From Streptomyces sp. NBC_00448 (lineage in GTDB: Bacteria; Actinomycetota; Actinomycetes; Streptomycetales; Streptomycetaceae), in contig NZ_CP107913.1 in NCBI RefSeq assembly GCF_036014115.1, positions 2,979,001-3,043,000 on the forward strand: a stretch of DNA of 64,000 nt, read 5' to 3'. Numbering within the stretch: position 1 is the first letter of the stretch; each line of letters opens with the position of its first letter. Shown piece by piece: positions 26,517 through 35,678 of this stretch. The notes beneath the pieces were generated by a model. The model was not told the origin of the DNA. It worked only from the letters and a program-made list of their open reading frames with translations, and did not search any database. The position numbers and the translations under genes are program-made.

Positions 26517-27461
26517 TCAGGCCTTCCGCCCCCGCACGACCTCGGCCCACGAGCGTCTGTGCGGCGGCTCACCGTGCCGGGGCCGGGTGATCCGGCCGCG
26601 TGCGACCAGTTCCAGCACCACCGCCACGGACACCGCCTGCACCGCCATCAACGCGATCAGGACGAAGAGCTGCACCGCGCCGGCCGACACCGGGCTCGCG
26701 CCGCCCAGCAGCATGCCGACGAACGCTCCCGGCAGCGTCACCAGGCCCACCGTCCTGGTCTGGTCGAGCCCCGGGATCAGCGCGCCCGAGGCCGCCGGCC
26801 GGGCGATCTCCATCCGCGCGTCCCGGTCGCTGAGGCCGATCGCCATCGCCGCCTCCACCTCGCCGGCCCGCCCGGACAGCTCCTCCAGCGCCCGCCGCCC
26901 GCCCAGCACGGTGGCCGTCAGCCCGCCGCCGATGAGGATGCCCGCCACCGGGATCAGCGCGATGCCGTCGATCGGCACAAGCCCGCTGAGCACCAGCACG
27001 GCCACCACGGGCAGCGCACCGGCGCCCACCGGCACCGCCGCCCAGCGCCAGGTACGGTTGGTGGTGACGCGCCGTCCCGCCGTTCGCGACGCGACCGCGT
27101 ACATCAGGAGCACGAAGGCGAGCAGCGCGGCCTGGTGCTTGACCACCCACCCGATCAGCGCGGACACCGCGGCGAGCTGCACTGCCGCCCGGACGCCGGC
27201 CAGCACGATGCCGTGCGCGTAGTTCTCCCTGACATCGGCCAGCCGCGCGTACGCCGCGATGCCCGCCGCCGCGACCAGCAGCACCGCGAGCACGATCCCG
27301 AGCGTCCGGTTCACCGGCAGCAGCGACGAGGACGACGAAGAAGCCAGGAAAGAAGCGGGCGAGCCGAGCGAAGAGGGCAAAGGGATCGAAGGGAACGAAG
27401 GGAGCACGGAGGCCGGAAAACCGCCGGACTCGGGCAGGGAAACGGCGCCGGCCGCTGTCAC
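26517..27461 (-). CDS. FetB-like (UPF0014) ABC-type permease
   Basis: A 314-residue membrane protein. After a Ser/Pro-rich N-terminal ~50 residues come about seven helices with UPF0014 hallmarks: VRAAVQLAAVSALIGWVV, LIPVAGILIGGGLTATVLG, LDQTRTVGLVTLPGAFVGML and GASPVSAGAVQLFVLIALM. In E. coli FetB works with the ATPase FetA in metal (iron) export. No FetA-like ATPase is adjacent here. GTG at 27461 has GAGGTGG upstream. The 306-base gap 27462-27767 holds an AT-richer patch near 27555-27580 but no clear site. Confidence 0.85.
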   Translation of the reverse strand: MTAAGAVSLPESGGFPASVLPSFPSIPLPSSLGSPASFLASSSSSSLLPVNRTLGIVLAVLLVAAAGIAAYARLADVRENYAHGIVLAGVRAAVQLAAVSALIGWVVKHQAALLAFVLLMYAVASRTAGRRVTTNRTWRWAAVPVGAGALPVVAVLVLSGLVPIDGIALIPVAGILIGGGLTATVLGGRRALEELSGRAGEVEAAMAIGLSDRDARMEIARPAASGALIPGLDQTRTVGLVTLPGAFVGMLLGGASPVSAGAVQLFVLIALMAVQAVSVAVVLELVARGRITRPRHGEPPHRRSWAEVVRGRKA

Positions 27462-27767
27462 GGGACTGGACCACCTCACACTTGGCGTGCGGTTTCGTCG
27501 CCGACTCCGCAGAATCTGCGCCGAACCGTTTCCGCGAGAGTATTCCCGCCGTAATAACGCCGTGATTGTCTATTTAGTCACGTGCCCTCGACGGAACCGC
27601 GGTCCACTACTGGCGTACGCTGTACGGCTGACGGCGGATGAAGATCCGCCGCTCGTTGACGCGACACCCGAAGCAGGTCTCCGGGGCACTTCGCAGACGG
27701 GCTCGCAGGACCAAGGCACGAGACCAAGGCACGACACGGGCACGACGGCGAAGGGCGAGGAGGCGTA

Positions 27768-28673
27768 GTGCTGCACCACCTGGGCTCCCTCTTCGAGTGG
27801 CCGTGGATCTACGTTCTCGTGGCGCTCTCCGTGCTGCTGGACGTGTTCGTCCCGGTCCTGCCCAGCGGCGTCCTGGTGATCAGCGCGGCCACCGCCGGCT
27901 CGACCGGCGCCAGGGACGGCATCCTCGACATCCTCGTGCTGCTGGTGTGCGCGGCGACCGCGTCCTGCGCGGGCGATCTGCTCGCATACCGGCTCGCCTG
28001 GCGCGGCGGGGCGTGGTTCGACCGGCGCATCGCGAACTCGCGACGGCTCGCCGCCGCCCATGAACGGCTCGGACAGGTGCTCAACAGCGGTGGCGGCGCC
28101 CTGGTGGTGCTGGCCCGCTTCGCGCCCGCCGGCCGCAGCGTCGTCAGTCTCGGCGCCGGAGCGGCCCGCCGCCGCCCGCGCGACTTCCTGCCCTGGTCGG
28201 CGCTGGCCGGGGTCTGCTGGGCCACCTACAGCGTCGGTCTCGGCTGGATCGGCGGCCGGTGGCTGGGCGCGAGCTGGTTCGGCACCCTGATGTCGTTCGT
28301 CGCGCTGCTGGGCGCCGGAGCCTTCGCCGCGCTGATCTTCCGCCGCGAGCGGCGGATAGCGATCGAGGCGGCCGAGTTCGCCGCCGCGCCGCTCACCGCG
28401 AGTCCGTCGGCGGCGGCCCCCGCAATGACGCCTGACGCGACACCTGTCGTGGCACCCGTCGCGACGCCCCTCGTGGCCCCTGTCGCAGCGGCCTCCGCCG
28501 CGGCGCCGCTCTCGGCACCGATAGCCCCGCTGATTCCGCCGCTGGTCCCCCCGCTCATCCCGCCGCGGCCGGCCTTCTCCCCCTCGCTCTCCCCTTCGCT
28601 CGCCGGCAACCCGCTCGGCATCCCGCCGCAGACCACGCCGCCGGTGGGCGGCACGGTGGTGGAGGCGCGCTGA
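27768..28673 (+). CDS. DedA-family membrane protein
   Basis: A 301-residue protein. The first ~200 residues form a DedA/VTT domain: an N-terminal re-entrant/helix region (LLDVFVPVLPSGVLVISA), GDLLAYRLAWRGGAWF, RFAPAGRSVVSLGAGAARRR (the conserved R-x-x-P-x-x-R segment), WSALAGVCWATYSVGLGWIGG. The C-terminal ~100 residues are a Pro/Ala/Val-rich tail. DedA proteins act in membrane homeostasis, probably as lipid scramblases or flippases. GTG at 27768 has GCGAGGAGG upstream. Confidence 0.88.
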   Translation: MLHHLGSLFEWPWIYVLVALSVLLDVFVPVLPSGVLVISAATAGSTGARDGILDILVLLVCAATASCAGDLLAYRLAWRGGAWFDRRIANSRRLAAAHERLGQVLNSGGGALVVLARFAPAGRSVVSLGAGAARRRPRDFLPWSALAGVCWATYSVGLGWIGGRWLGASWFGTLMSFVALLGAGAFAALIFRRERRIAIEAAEFAAAPLTASPSAAAPAMTPDATPVVAPVATPLVAPVAAASAAAPLSAPIAPLIPPLVPPLIPPRPAFSPSLSPSLAGNPLGIPPQTTPPVGGTVVEAR

Positions 28674-28785
28674 CGCGCTGAGCGCCCAGCCGCACCGCCC
28701 GCGCGGCGCCGAGCGCCTCTGCGCCGACCTACGGCCCCTACGGCCGCCCCGGTCCACCTTCATCCCCGCCACCACCCGCCGCCGA

Positions 28786-28971
28786 TCAGCGACGGCGCCG
28801 TCTGGACGACGGGTAGCTCCACCCCGAGCCGACCCCGGCCAGGTGCAGCGCGACGCAGAACGCACCGGCCAGCAGCAGGCTGAATGGCGTAAAACCGGCG
28901 TCCGTACCGGTGCTGGTCGCGTTGACGATGTACCCGATGGCGAAGATGACGGCGCCCACGGCAGCAAGCAT
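28786..28971 (-). CDS. small two-helix membrane protein
   Basis: A 61-residue protein with two membrane helices ([17 protein letters not shown] and [18 protein letters not shown]) and a basic C-terminal tail of five arginines. The ATG at 28971 has a strong AAGGAGG site. Similar tiny proteins are common in Streptomyces; function unknown. Confidence 0.7.
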   Translation of the reverse strand: MLAAVGAVIFAIGYIVNATSTGTDAGFTPFSLLLAGAFCVALHLAGVGSGWSYPSSRRRRR

Positions 28972-29144
28972 GCGAAGCCTCCTTGAAGCGGTCGGCGCCG
29001 GAATCGGCGCCCGAGCGCCCGGTCGGCGCCCTCAGACCCTCGCCTTCCCCCCAACCACCATGCGACGCACATCAGTTCGCACCCCAGGGACGGATGCCCA
29101 CGGAGCCGTACGGAACCGGACGGATCACCCCGGCCGGAGCCCCG

Positions 29145-29164
29145 CTTTCCAGAATTTCGGAAAG
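29145..29164. promoter_or_regulatory. inverted repeat upstream of eshA-like gene
   Basis: CTTTCC (29145-29150) and GGAAAG (29159-29164) are perfect inverted arms around AGAATTTC. The site lies in a locally AT-rich pocket ~90 bases before the encapsulin start, within the 278-base gap 28972-29249. The same core recurs once as ACTGGAAAG near 29203. It is a candidate regulator site or promoter element. Confidence 0.35.
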
Positions 29165-29249
29165 TATTCTCACTCGATCCGGCAATAGTCAGCACTCTCC
29201 GTACTGGAAAGAATTGGGCTGTATCAGCTCCTTACGGGAAGGACAGTCC

Positions 29250-30668
29250 ATGTCGGTTGATGCGGGTCAGGACACCGCACAAGGCAATCCGCAGGACGCT
29301 CACGCGCGGACCAGTCTCGACACTGCCGCCGCGCGGAATCTGGCGACCACCACGAAGTCCACCCCGCAGATGCAGGGCATCTCGTCCCGCTGGCTGCTCA
29401 AGGTGCTGCCGTGGGTGCAGGTCAACGCGGGCACATACCGGGTCAACCGCCGGTTGAGCTACGCGGTGGGCGACGGCCGGGTGACCTTCGTGAAGACCGG
29501 CTCCGAGGTCCGGGTCATCCCGCAGGAACTGGGCGAGATCGCCGCGCTGCGGTCGTTCGACGACGTGGCGGCACTCACCGCGCTGGCGGATCGTTTCGTC
29601 CAACGGGAGTACGCGGCGGGTGATGTGCTGGCCGAGGCCGGCCGCCCGGCGGACACCGTCTACCTGATCGCCCACGGCAAGGTCGAGAAGGTCGGCGAGG
29701 GGTCGTACGGCGAGCCCACCCGGCTCGGCTCGCTCGCCGACGGCGCCTACTTCGGCGAGCAGGCGCTGCTGGGCGAGGAGACCTGGCAGTACACCTCCAA
29801 GGCCGCCACCGCGACCACGGTGCTGGAACTGCCGCGGCAGTCGCTGCTGTCGCTGCTGGAGGCCGCCCCACCGCTGCGCGAACACCTCGACGCGTTCCGG
29901 GCGATCCCGACCCAGCGCACCAACAAGCGCGGTGAGGCCGCGATCGAGCTGGCCTCGGGCCACAAGGGCGAGGCCGCGCTGCCGGCCACCTACGTGGACT
30001 ACGAAGTCAAGCCGCGCGAGTACGAGTTGAGCGTCGCCCAGACCGTGCTGCGGGTGCACAGCCGGGTGGCCGACCTCTACAACGAACCGATGAACCAGAC
30101 CGAGCAGCAACTCAAGCTCACCGTCGAGGCGTTGCGGGAGCGCCAGGAACACGAGCTGATCAACAACCCCGAGTTCGGCCTGCTCAACAACGCGGAGTAC
30201 GACCAGCGCATCCAGCCGCACGCCGGGCCGCCGCTGCCCGACGACCTGGACGAGCTGATCAGCCGCCGCCGCAACACCCGCTACCTGCTCGCCCACCCGC
30301 GCACCATCGCCGCGTTCGGCCGCGAGTGCACCCGCGCGGGCATCTACCCGGACCCCGTGGAGGTGAACGGCTCCACCGTCCCCGGCTGGCGCGGCGTGCC
30401 CATCCTGAGCTGCAACAAGATCCCGGTCACCGAGGCCAGGACCAGTTCGATCATCGCCATCCGTACCGGCGAGGACAACCAGGGCGTCATCGGTCTCAAC
30501 CAGACCGGCCTGCCCGACGAGTACGAACCGGGGCTCAACGTCCGCTTCATGGGCGTCGACGAGAAGGCGATCATCAGCTACCTGGTGACGACGTACTTCT
30601 CGGCCGCCGTGCTGGTGCCGGACGCGCTCGGCGTGCTGGAGAACGTCAACGTGTCCAACTGGCGCTGA
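29250..30668 (+). CDS. eshA: EshA-like family 2B encapsulin with cNMP-binding domain
   Basis: A 472-residue protein matching Streptomyces EshA. The encapsulin shell fold (HK97-like) is split: residues ~21-100 ([31 protein letters not shown]) and ~225-472 ([27 protein letters not shown], ending NVNVSNWR). Inserted at ~104-205 is a Crp-like cyclic-nucleotide-binding domain ([28 protein letters not shown]). The usual Arg of the phosphate-binding cassette is absent (YTSKAAT). Family 2B encapsulins form nanocompartments, often for terpene-related cargo; EshA affects sporulation and antibiotic production. No cargo gene is adjacent. ATG 29250 follows GGGAAGGA. Confidence 0.85.
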   Translation: MSVDAGQDTAQGNPQDAHARTSLDTAAARNLATTTKSTPQMQGISSRWLLKVLPWVQVNAGTYRVNRRLSYAVGDGRVTFVKTGSEVRVIPQELGEIAALRSFDDVAALTALADRFVQREYAAGDVLAEAGRPADTVYLIAHGKVEKVGEGSYGEPTRLGSLADGAYFGEQALLGEETWQYTSKAATATTVLELPRQSLLSLLEAAPPLREHLDAFRAIPTQRTNKRGEAAIELASGHKGEAALPATYVDYEVKPREYELSVAQTVLRVHSRVADLYNEPMNQTEQQLKLTVEALRERQEHELINNPEFGLLNNAEYDQRIQPHAGPPLPDDLDELISRRRNTRYLLAHPRTIAAFGRECTRAGIYPDPVEVNGSTVPGWRGVPILSCNKIPVTEARTSSIIAIRTGEDNQGVIGLNQTGLPDEYEPGLNVRFMGVDEKAIISYLVTTYFSAAVLVPDALGVLENVNVSNWR

Positions 30669-30757
30669 GCCGTGCGGTGGAGCTGCCGCAGGGCGGTAGC
30701 CGCCGCAGCGCGCAGCAGCCGCGGGACCTAGCAACCGCGTAACAGCCGTACCGAGAA

Positions 30758-30795
30758 GGGCGGTTCCCCCACCGGGCCTGGTGGGGGAACCGCCC
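30758..30795. terminator. strong bidirectional terminator
   Basis: A perfect 16-bp stem, GGGCGGTTCCCCCACC (30758-30773) and its complement (30780-30795), surrounds a 6-base loop. It separates the convergent encapsulin and DUF4239 genes. Confidence 0.9.
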
Positions 30796-30832
30796 TCCTT
30801 CACGTCTCACGGCTCGGCGGTCGCGCCGCCGC

Positions 30833-31591
30833 TCACTGCCGGAGCACGATCTCCCGGAAGACGCTCGCGCTCACCGACAGGCCGTCGCCGAACGGCGCGT
30901 CCAGGTCCCAGATCAGGAACAGCAGGAACGCGATGAGCGCGCTGAACAGTCCGGCGAGGAGCAACTCCCTTCCGGAGCGCCGGATCTGCAACGTGAAGAT
31001 CAGTCCGACCGTGACCAGCGCCCCGGTGATCAGGCCGAACCACACCATCCCCGGCATCGTGGCCCCGAGGCTCTGCCCCCGGTTCGTCCTGGCCTGGTCC
31101 ACGGCCGTGACCTGGTCCAGCAGCGGCTGGTACGCCTGCTGGCCGAGGTCGCTCTTCGGGTCGTACTGCGTGACGTCGGTACGCACCTTGTCCAGCAACT
31201 GCGTTGCCCTGGGCGACAGTTCGTCGTGGTTCCGCATGTACGGCCATTCCTTGTCGGCGACATAGGAGGCGTACGCGTCCACGTCCGCGCGCACCTGGTC
31301 CCGTACGTCGGCCGGGTAGACCTGCACCCGGGCCTTGATCTCGTGCAGGGCCTGCGCCTCGGCGAGCACGTCCGCCTGGGCGCTGCCGCGGCCCTCCCAC
31401 ACGCCCGCGATGGCCAGACCGAGCACGATCGCGTAGACCACGCCGATCATCATGACCATGTACTCGATGACGTCCGGGGTCTCGGACGGGTCGTCGTCGT
31501 CGGTGATCCTGCGCTGCCTGAGCACCACGACACTGATCACCACGGCACACACCGCGGCCATCGCGATGACCAGCACCAACCACTGTGACAT
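30833..31591 (-). CDS. DUF4239 membrane protein
   Basis: A 252-residue protein with an N-terminal helix (WLVLVIAMAAVCAVVISVVVL), a second helix (MVMMIGVVYAIVLGLAIAGVW), a long coiled or helical middle (~70-180) and two C-terminal helices (MVWFGLITGALVTVGLIFTL, LLLAGLFSALIAFLLFLIW). This is the DUF4239 (bestrophin-like) architecture. Function is unproven. The Pro-rich secreted protein gene ends 21 bases before its start, so the two are probably co-transcribed. Confidence 0.85.
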   Translation of the reverse strand: MSQWLVLVIAMAAVCAVVISVVVLRQRRITDDDDPSETPDVIEYMVMMIGVVYAIVLGLAIAGVWEGRGSAQADVLAEAQALHEIKARVQVYPADVRDQVRADVDAYASYVADKEWPYMRNHDELSPRATQLLDKVRTDVTQYDPKSDLGQQAYQPLLDQVTAVDQARTNRGQSLGATMPGMVWFGLITGALVTVGLIFTLQIRRSGRELLLAGLFSALIAFLLFLIWDLDAPFGDGLSVSASVFREIVLRQ

Positions 31592-31612
31592 GGGTGAACT
31601 CCCCCTCTTTCG

Positions 31613-32875
31613 CTAGCGGTTCCTGCGGTAGGTGTTGGAGCCCGGCCGCAGTACGGCCACGGCGAGCAGGGCGGGCACGGTGGTGAGCAGCATCGTCTCC
31701 ATCACGGTCCGGGTGTGCCGCGTCGGCTTGCGCACAGCCTTGGGCGCGGGGGTCGGCCAGGCCACGGGTCGCGGCGGCGCGGCGGCGGGACTCGGGGTGG
31801 CCTTGGGAGTGGGGGTGGGGGTCGGTCGCGGGGTGGGGCTGGGTGGCGGGGGCGGTGGAGCAGCGGGTGGCGGTGCCACGGCCGCGCGGTGGGTGGGGGC
31901 CGGGGTCGGGGTCGGTTTCGGCTTCGGGGTGGGCGTGGTTGTGGGTGTGGGGGTGGGGCTGGGGGTGGGGCTGGGGGTCGACGGTGGTGGGGTCGTGGGT
32001 GGTGGGGGTGGTGGCGGGGGCGGCTTCGGGTGGCAGGACGCCGGGGGGCGCGGGTGCCACAGCCAGCCCGACGGGAAGGTCCACGTGCCGGACCAGCCCC
32101 CGGTCCAGCTCCAGGTCCACGCCCAAGGCCAGTACCAGGGACCGCACTTCAGCGGCCAGGGCGAGTCCGGGAGCGGGCCCGGGTCCGGGTGCCGATGCGT
32201 CTGATGCCGGCCGGTGTGGTGCGAGCCGAGCTCCCAGAACGGGGGCCGCACGTGGGCCGGTTGCCGCGGGTACGGCGGCTGGTGGGTCCGGTCGGGTACG
32301 GGCTCGGGTGTGCTGACCGTCGGAACCGGGGTGGGCGGCGCGCTGGTCGCCGCGGGAGCCGGGGAACGGGCAGGGACCTTGGTGGGGCTGGGAGTTGGGG
32401 CGGAGGTAGGGGCCGGCGTACGGGTCGGCGTCGGCGCCGATGTCGGCGTAGGGCTCGGCGTGCGGGTCGGGGTACGGCTCGGTGTCGGGTCAGGTTCCGC
32501 CGACGGGTTCGGGCCGTCCGGTGTCGCCCGCGAGGGCGCGGTGGCCCCTGGGCCGGACCGGTCGGGGTGGTGCGGCCGGTCCGGTCGGTCCTGGGGCGCC
32601 GCCGGTGCGTGGTTCGCGTGTGCTGGGTGCGGCGCGTACGCCGCTGGGCCCGAGTGCCGGGAGGACGCCGGGCCGGGCGGCCCTGACCGTTCTCGCGCGG
32701 CGCCCGGGCGGGCTGGTGGACGGGAGGTCGTACAGGCGCGGGCCGCGCGTATGCCGTCGGGGCAGCCGGGTCCTGGGGTCGCGGCCGCCACGCCGCTCAG
32801 ACCCCATGAACCCGCTGCCATCACCACGGCGAGCGCCGCCCACATCCGGGCGAGCCTCCCCCATGAAGTGCTCAC
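31613..32875 (-). CDS. secreted Pro/Thr-rich protein with Trp-rich centre
   Basis: A 420-residue surface protein. It has a signal peptide (residues ~1-32, MWAALAVVMAAGSWGLSGVAAA) and long Pro/Thr/Ser/Lys low-complexity segments. A distinct tryptophan-rich centre lies at about 235-275 (GPWYWPWAWTWSWTGGWSG). A C-terminal hydrophobic helix (LLTTVPALLAVAVL) precedes a basic tail, YRRNR. No LPxTG-type sortase motif is present. It may span the wall and expose the aromatic block; that is inference. The 253-base gap 32876-33128 contains ACCCGAAAGGGT (32929-32940), a small dyad of unknown role. Confidence 0.7.
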   Translation of the reverse strand: MSTSWGRLARMWAALAVVMAAGSWGLSGVAAATPGPGCPDGIRAARACTTSRPPARPGAARERSGPPGPASSRHSGPAAYAPHPAHANHAPAAPQDRPDRPHHPDRSGPGATAPSRATPDGPNPSAEPDPTPSRTPTRTPSPTPTSAPTPTRTPAPTSAPTPSPTKVPARSPAPAATSAPPTPVPTVSTPEPVPDRTHQPPYPRQPAHVRPPFWELGSHHTGRHQTHRHPDPGPLPDSPWPLKCGPWYWPWAWTWSWTGGWSGTWTFPSGWLWHPRPPASCHPKPPPPPPPPPTTPPPSTPSPTPSPTPTPTTTPTPKPKPTPTPAPTHRAAVAPPPAAPPPPPPSPTPRPTPTPTPKATPSPAAAPPRPVAWPTPAPKAVRKPTRHTRTVMETMLLTTVPALLAVAVLRPGSNTYRRNR

Positions 32876-33128
32876 CCCTCAATGCTTCGCAGCACCACCG
32901 CGCACACCCGCGCGAACCCCCTTCGTTCACCCGAAAGGGTCAGCAAACCCCTAAACGTGTCGGCGCGTCTCCCAACGCCCTTTCATCGGGAAGCCGTTGC
33001 GGGGTGGGGCCGGGCACGGTGGGGAGCGGGTTCGTACGCCGGCGCCGCCCGCCGGTTCCGGGCGTCGCTCGACCGTTCCCGGCCCGGCCACCCGCCACCC
33101 GGCACCGCTCGGCGCGGGGCTCGCCCGC

Positions 33129-33674
33129 TCACCGTACGTCGCCCGCCTCGCCCAGCTCCTCCAGCAGCAGGTGCCACGGGTAGCCCACCGGGTCGTCGCC
33201 CTCCGGCGGGCCCGGCTCGAAGCCGCCCGGGCCGTGCAGCACCCGCACCCCGGCCAGCCGCAGCTCCCCCACCGACCGCTCGAACGCGGGATGCCGGGCG
33301 TACGCCGCGTTCAGGCACGGCATCGCGATCAGCGGGGTGTCCTTGCCGATCGCCTCCGCGGCCACCCCGACCACGAACTTGTCGGTGATCCCGGCCGCCC
33401 ACGCGTTGATCGTCGTGAAGGTCGCCGGGGCCACCACGACCACGTCGGCCGGCGGCCAGACGTCCGGCTGCCCGGGCAACTTGTACTCCCAGCGCACCGG
33501 GTGCCCGGTCAGCACCGCGAGGCCGTCCAGCGAGTCGCCCAACCACCGCGCCGCGGTGGGCGTCAGCCCGAGGCACACGTCCCACCCGGCCCGCTGCGCG
33601 GACTCGATCACCCGCGCCACGTCGAACACCGGAGGCGCGGCGGAAACGAACAGGTACAGGGTTCGAGTGATCAT
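33129..33674 (-). CDS. flavoprotein, HFCD/phosphopantothenoylcysteine-decarboxylase-like
   Basis: A 181-residue protein of the flavin-binding HFCD family (as in Dfp/CoaC, EpiD, UbiX relatives). It begins LYLFVSAAPPVFDVARVIES. The flavin-binding core is ADVVVVAPATFTTINAWAAGITDKFVVGVAAEA (residues ~80-110), followed by PLIAMPCLNAAYARHPAF, the PxMN-like segment. The substrate is unknown; it is not part of a coaBC fusion. ATG 33674 was preferred to GTG 33683 because GTGGGG lies just upstream. Confidence 0.85.
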   Translation of the reverse strand: MITRTLYLFVSAAPPVFDVARVIESAQRAGWDVCLGLTPTAARWLGDSLDGLAVLTGHPVRWEYKLPGQPDVWPPADVVVVAPATFTTINAWAAGITDKFVVGVAAEAIGKDTPLIAMPCLNAAYARHPAFERSVGELRLAGVRVLHGPGGFEPGPPEGDDPVGYPWHLLLEELGEAGDVR

Positions 33675-33956
33675 GATCCCCACTCAACCGCCCCACCCTT
33701 CACTCCGCAACCACGCCCTCCGCCCGCGCGGAACCCGTCATGAAATGCGTCACACCGTCGCAAGCAGGGCGTACCCGGCGGTCAAGGCTTGGGCGCGGCA
33801 ACAGCCCACGCCCGGCGACCGATCCGGGCGCGGCCCGGCGCGGCGCCGAGGGAAGCGCCGCCCCGGACGGCCCCGGGCCACCCCGGAGCCCCTTCCCCAC
33901 CTCGCGAGCGCCTGGTACAGATGGTGAGATTACCCCCGTACACCGGAAGTCTCGCC

Positions 33957-34214
33957 ATGAACCAGGACAACACCACCGGCCTCATACCCTTCGCGATCGA
34001 CCTGACCTTCGAGGAAGCCCGCCGCCGGGCCGAGGTCGTGGCCGCGCTCGGTCCGGACTGGGACCCGATGGCCGTCCTGCGCGGCGAGGACGAGGCGTAC
34101 GCCCTCCTCTACTCGGGCCTGGACGCCGACCAGCAGCGCACCTACGACCTGCTGGTGGCGGCCGGCGTCCTGCCGGGGACAGGGGAGGAGCCGGGCCGTG
34201 CGGCTGCCCATTGA
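33957..34214 (+). CDS. DUF6400-type small protein
   Basis: An 85-residue acidic protein recognised by FAIDLTFEEARRRAEVVAALGPDWDP and DEAYALLYSGLDADQQRTYDLLVAAGVLP, the pattern of the Streptomyces DUF6400 family. Function unknown. It overlaps the following Cys-rich gene by 17 bases, suggesting translational coupling. It is divergent from the flavoprotein gene. Confidence 0.75.
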   Translation: MNQDNTTGLIPFAIDLTFEEARRRAEVVAALGPDWDPMAVLRGEDEAYALLYSGLDADQQRTYDLLVAAGVLPGTGEEPGRAAAH

Positions 34215-34440
34215 CCCGCACGCGGACATCGCCCGCCGCGCCTGGGTGGCCTGCCCCGTCTGCGACGACGCCCGCCACTGCGCGACCTGCGCGGCCCGCC
34301 GCAACTGCGGCGAGCACTGGCGCTACCTGCTCGCCAACAAGGGCCCGGTCATCCACCTCCAGTGCCCGCGGTGCACCCACATCTGGTCCCTGAACACCCG
34401 CCCCGGCACCACCCGTCCCACCGACGACACCCCGTTCTGA
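34198..34440 (+). CDS. small Cys-rich zinc-ribbon-like protein
   Basis: An 80-residue protein with three cysteine pairs: CPVC (residues 19-22), CATC (28-31) and CPRC (56-59), plus Cys37. This looks like zinc-ribbon or rubredoxin-like metal binding. The GTG at 34198 has GGGGAGGAG upstream and lies within the end of the DUF6400-type gene. Function unknown. Confidence 0.75.
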   Translation: MRLPIDPHADIARRAWVACPVCDDARHCATCAARRNCGEHWRYLLANKGPVIHLQCPRCTHIWSLNTRPGTTRPTDDTPF

Positions 34441-34568
34441 CCCCCGCCACGGGGACCGGGCCGGACCGGTGGCGCGGCGGCGTGGAGGTGCGCCGCGGCG
34501 AATGTGGGTAGGGTTCCCGGGCCGCGGGGACGAGGGTGCGGCAGCGCGGATTCGGCCGGGGAGGGACT

Positions 34569-35114
34569 GTGGCGCTCTGGGATCAACTGCCCGCTCTGAT
34601 AGGCGTCGTGATCGGTTCGCTCGGCTCGTACGCCGTGCAGACCTCGACCGAGCGCCGACGGTGGAGGCGGCAGCGGGAGGAGCGTTGGGACGAGAAGCGC
34701 TTCGAGACGTACGGCCGTTACGCCAACGTGCTCAAGGCGCAACTGCGCGTCGCCCAGCGCATAGGCGCCGCCCTCGGATTCGCCGACGTGGCCGACCCGT
34801 TGCAGCCCGCCGACGGCCTCACGCTCCTCGCCGACGCCGAGTCCCGCCGCGCGACGGAATGGGAGTCCGTCCTGCTGGTCGGTGACGCGGCGACGATCGC
34901 GGCGGCGCGGCGCTGGCACGAGACGATCTGGACCATCGAACTCCTCGTACGGGAGGGGCCGGCCGACCCCGCGATGTGGACCAAGGCCCACGCCCTGGCG
35001 AGCGCGGCACGCGATGCCTTCTACGCGAGCGCCCGACGCGACCTCGGCATCGCGGGAGACCCACCGCCCTCGGGTTCATGGCCCCGGCAATGGCGAGCCG
35101 AACTCACCGGTTGA
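34569..35114 (+). CDS. membrane-anchored hypothetical protein
   Basis: A 181-residue protein with one N-terminal helix (LPALIGVVIGSLGSYAV) followed by a charged stretch (RRRWRRQREERWDEKR) and a helical cytoplasmic domain to the end. No catalytic motif. GTG 34569 has GGGGAGGGA upstream. This architecture (short anchor plus helical bundle) is frequent in accessory Streptomyces loci. Confidence 0.7.
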   Translation: MALWDQLPALIGVVIGSLGSYAVQTSTERRRWRRQREERWDEKRFETYGRYANVLKAQLRVAQRIGAALGFADVADPLQPADGLTLLADAESRRATEWESVLLVGDAATIAAARRWHETIWTIELLVREGPADPAMWTKAHALASAARDAFYASARRDLGIAGDPPPSGSWPRQWRAELTG

Positions 35115-35154
35115 GCGGCGCAAGCGGGTGGCCCCGCCTTCCCGATGGGCGCCC

Positions 35155-35638
35155 GCCGCGCGTGCCGCATCCGTACAGGGGGTGGACGCCGACCCCGCGA
35201 TGGTCGCGCGGGCACGGAGCTCACGGCGGCCGCCGTTCCCGTACGGTTCACCGCCGCGGACGCGCTGACCGGGATACCGCCCGGCCGCTATGACGTCATC
35301 ACGTGCGTCGCCACCCTCCACCACCTGCCGTCCTCCGCCGGCACCTGGCACCGGGCGGAACCCTGGTCGTCGTAGGAGTCGCCCGTGCCCGGTCCCGCGG
35401 CGATCACCTCCTCGGCGCCGTCGCCATCCCGCTAAACGTCGTCATGGCCTGGATCAAGAACACCTGGATCAAGAACAGGGGACGCGCGGCACCAGCGCCG
35501 ACCTCGATGACCGCGCCCACCCGACCCGCGACCATGAGCTTCGCCGAGATCGTCCCTGACGCCCGCCGCGTGCTGCCCGGCGCCCGACTCCGCCGACGCC
35601 TGTTCTGGCGCTACACACTCGTCCGGCAGCAGAGTTGA
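35155..35638 (+). pseudogene. decayed SAM-dependent methyltransferase
   Basis: Three different forward frames each carry a piece of one class I methyltransferase in the correct order: VQGVDADPAMVARAR (motif II region, ~35173), then AVPVRFTAADALTGIPPGRYDVITCVATLHHLP (motif IV, ~35230-35330), then LRRHLAPGGTLVVVGVAR (post-motif) through FAEIVPDARRVLPGAR to a stop at 35638. Motif I (GxGxG) is missing, so it is 5'-truncated, and at least two frameshifts separate the parts. It is a relic rather than a gene. Confidence 0.75.
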
Positions 35639-35678
35639 CGCACTTCTCCCGGTGCATGCCGGACCGCAGGGCAAGGTG

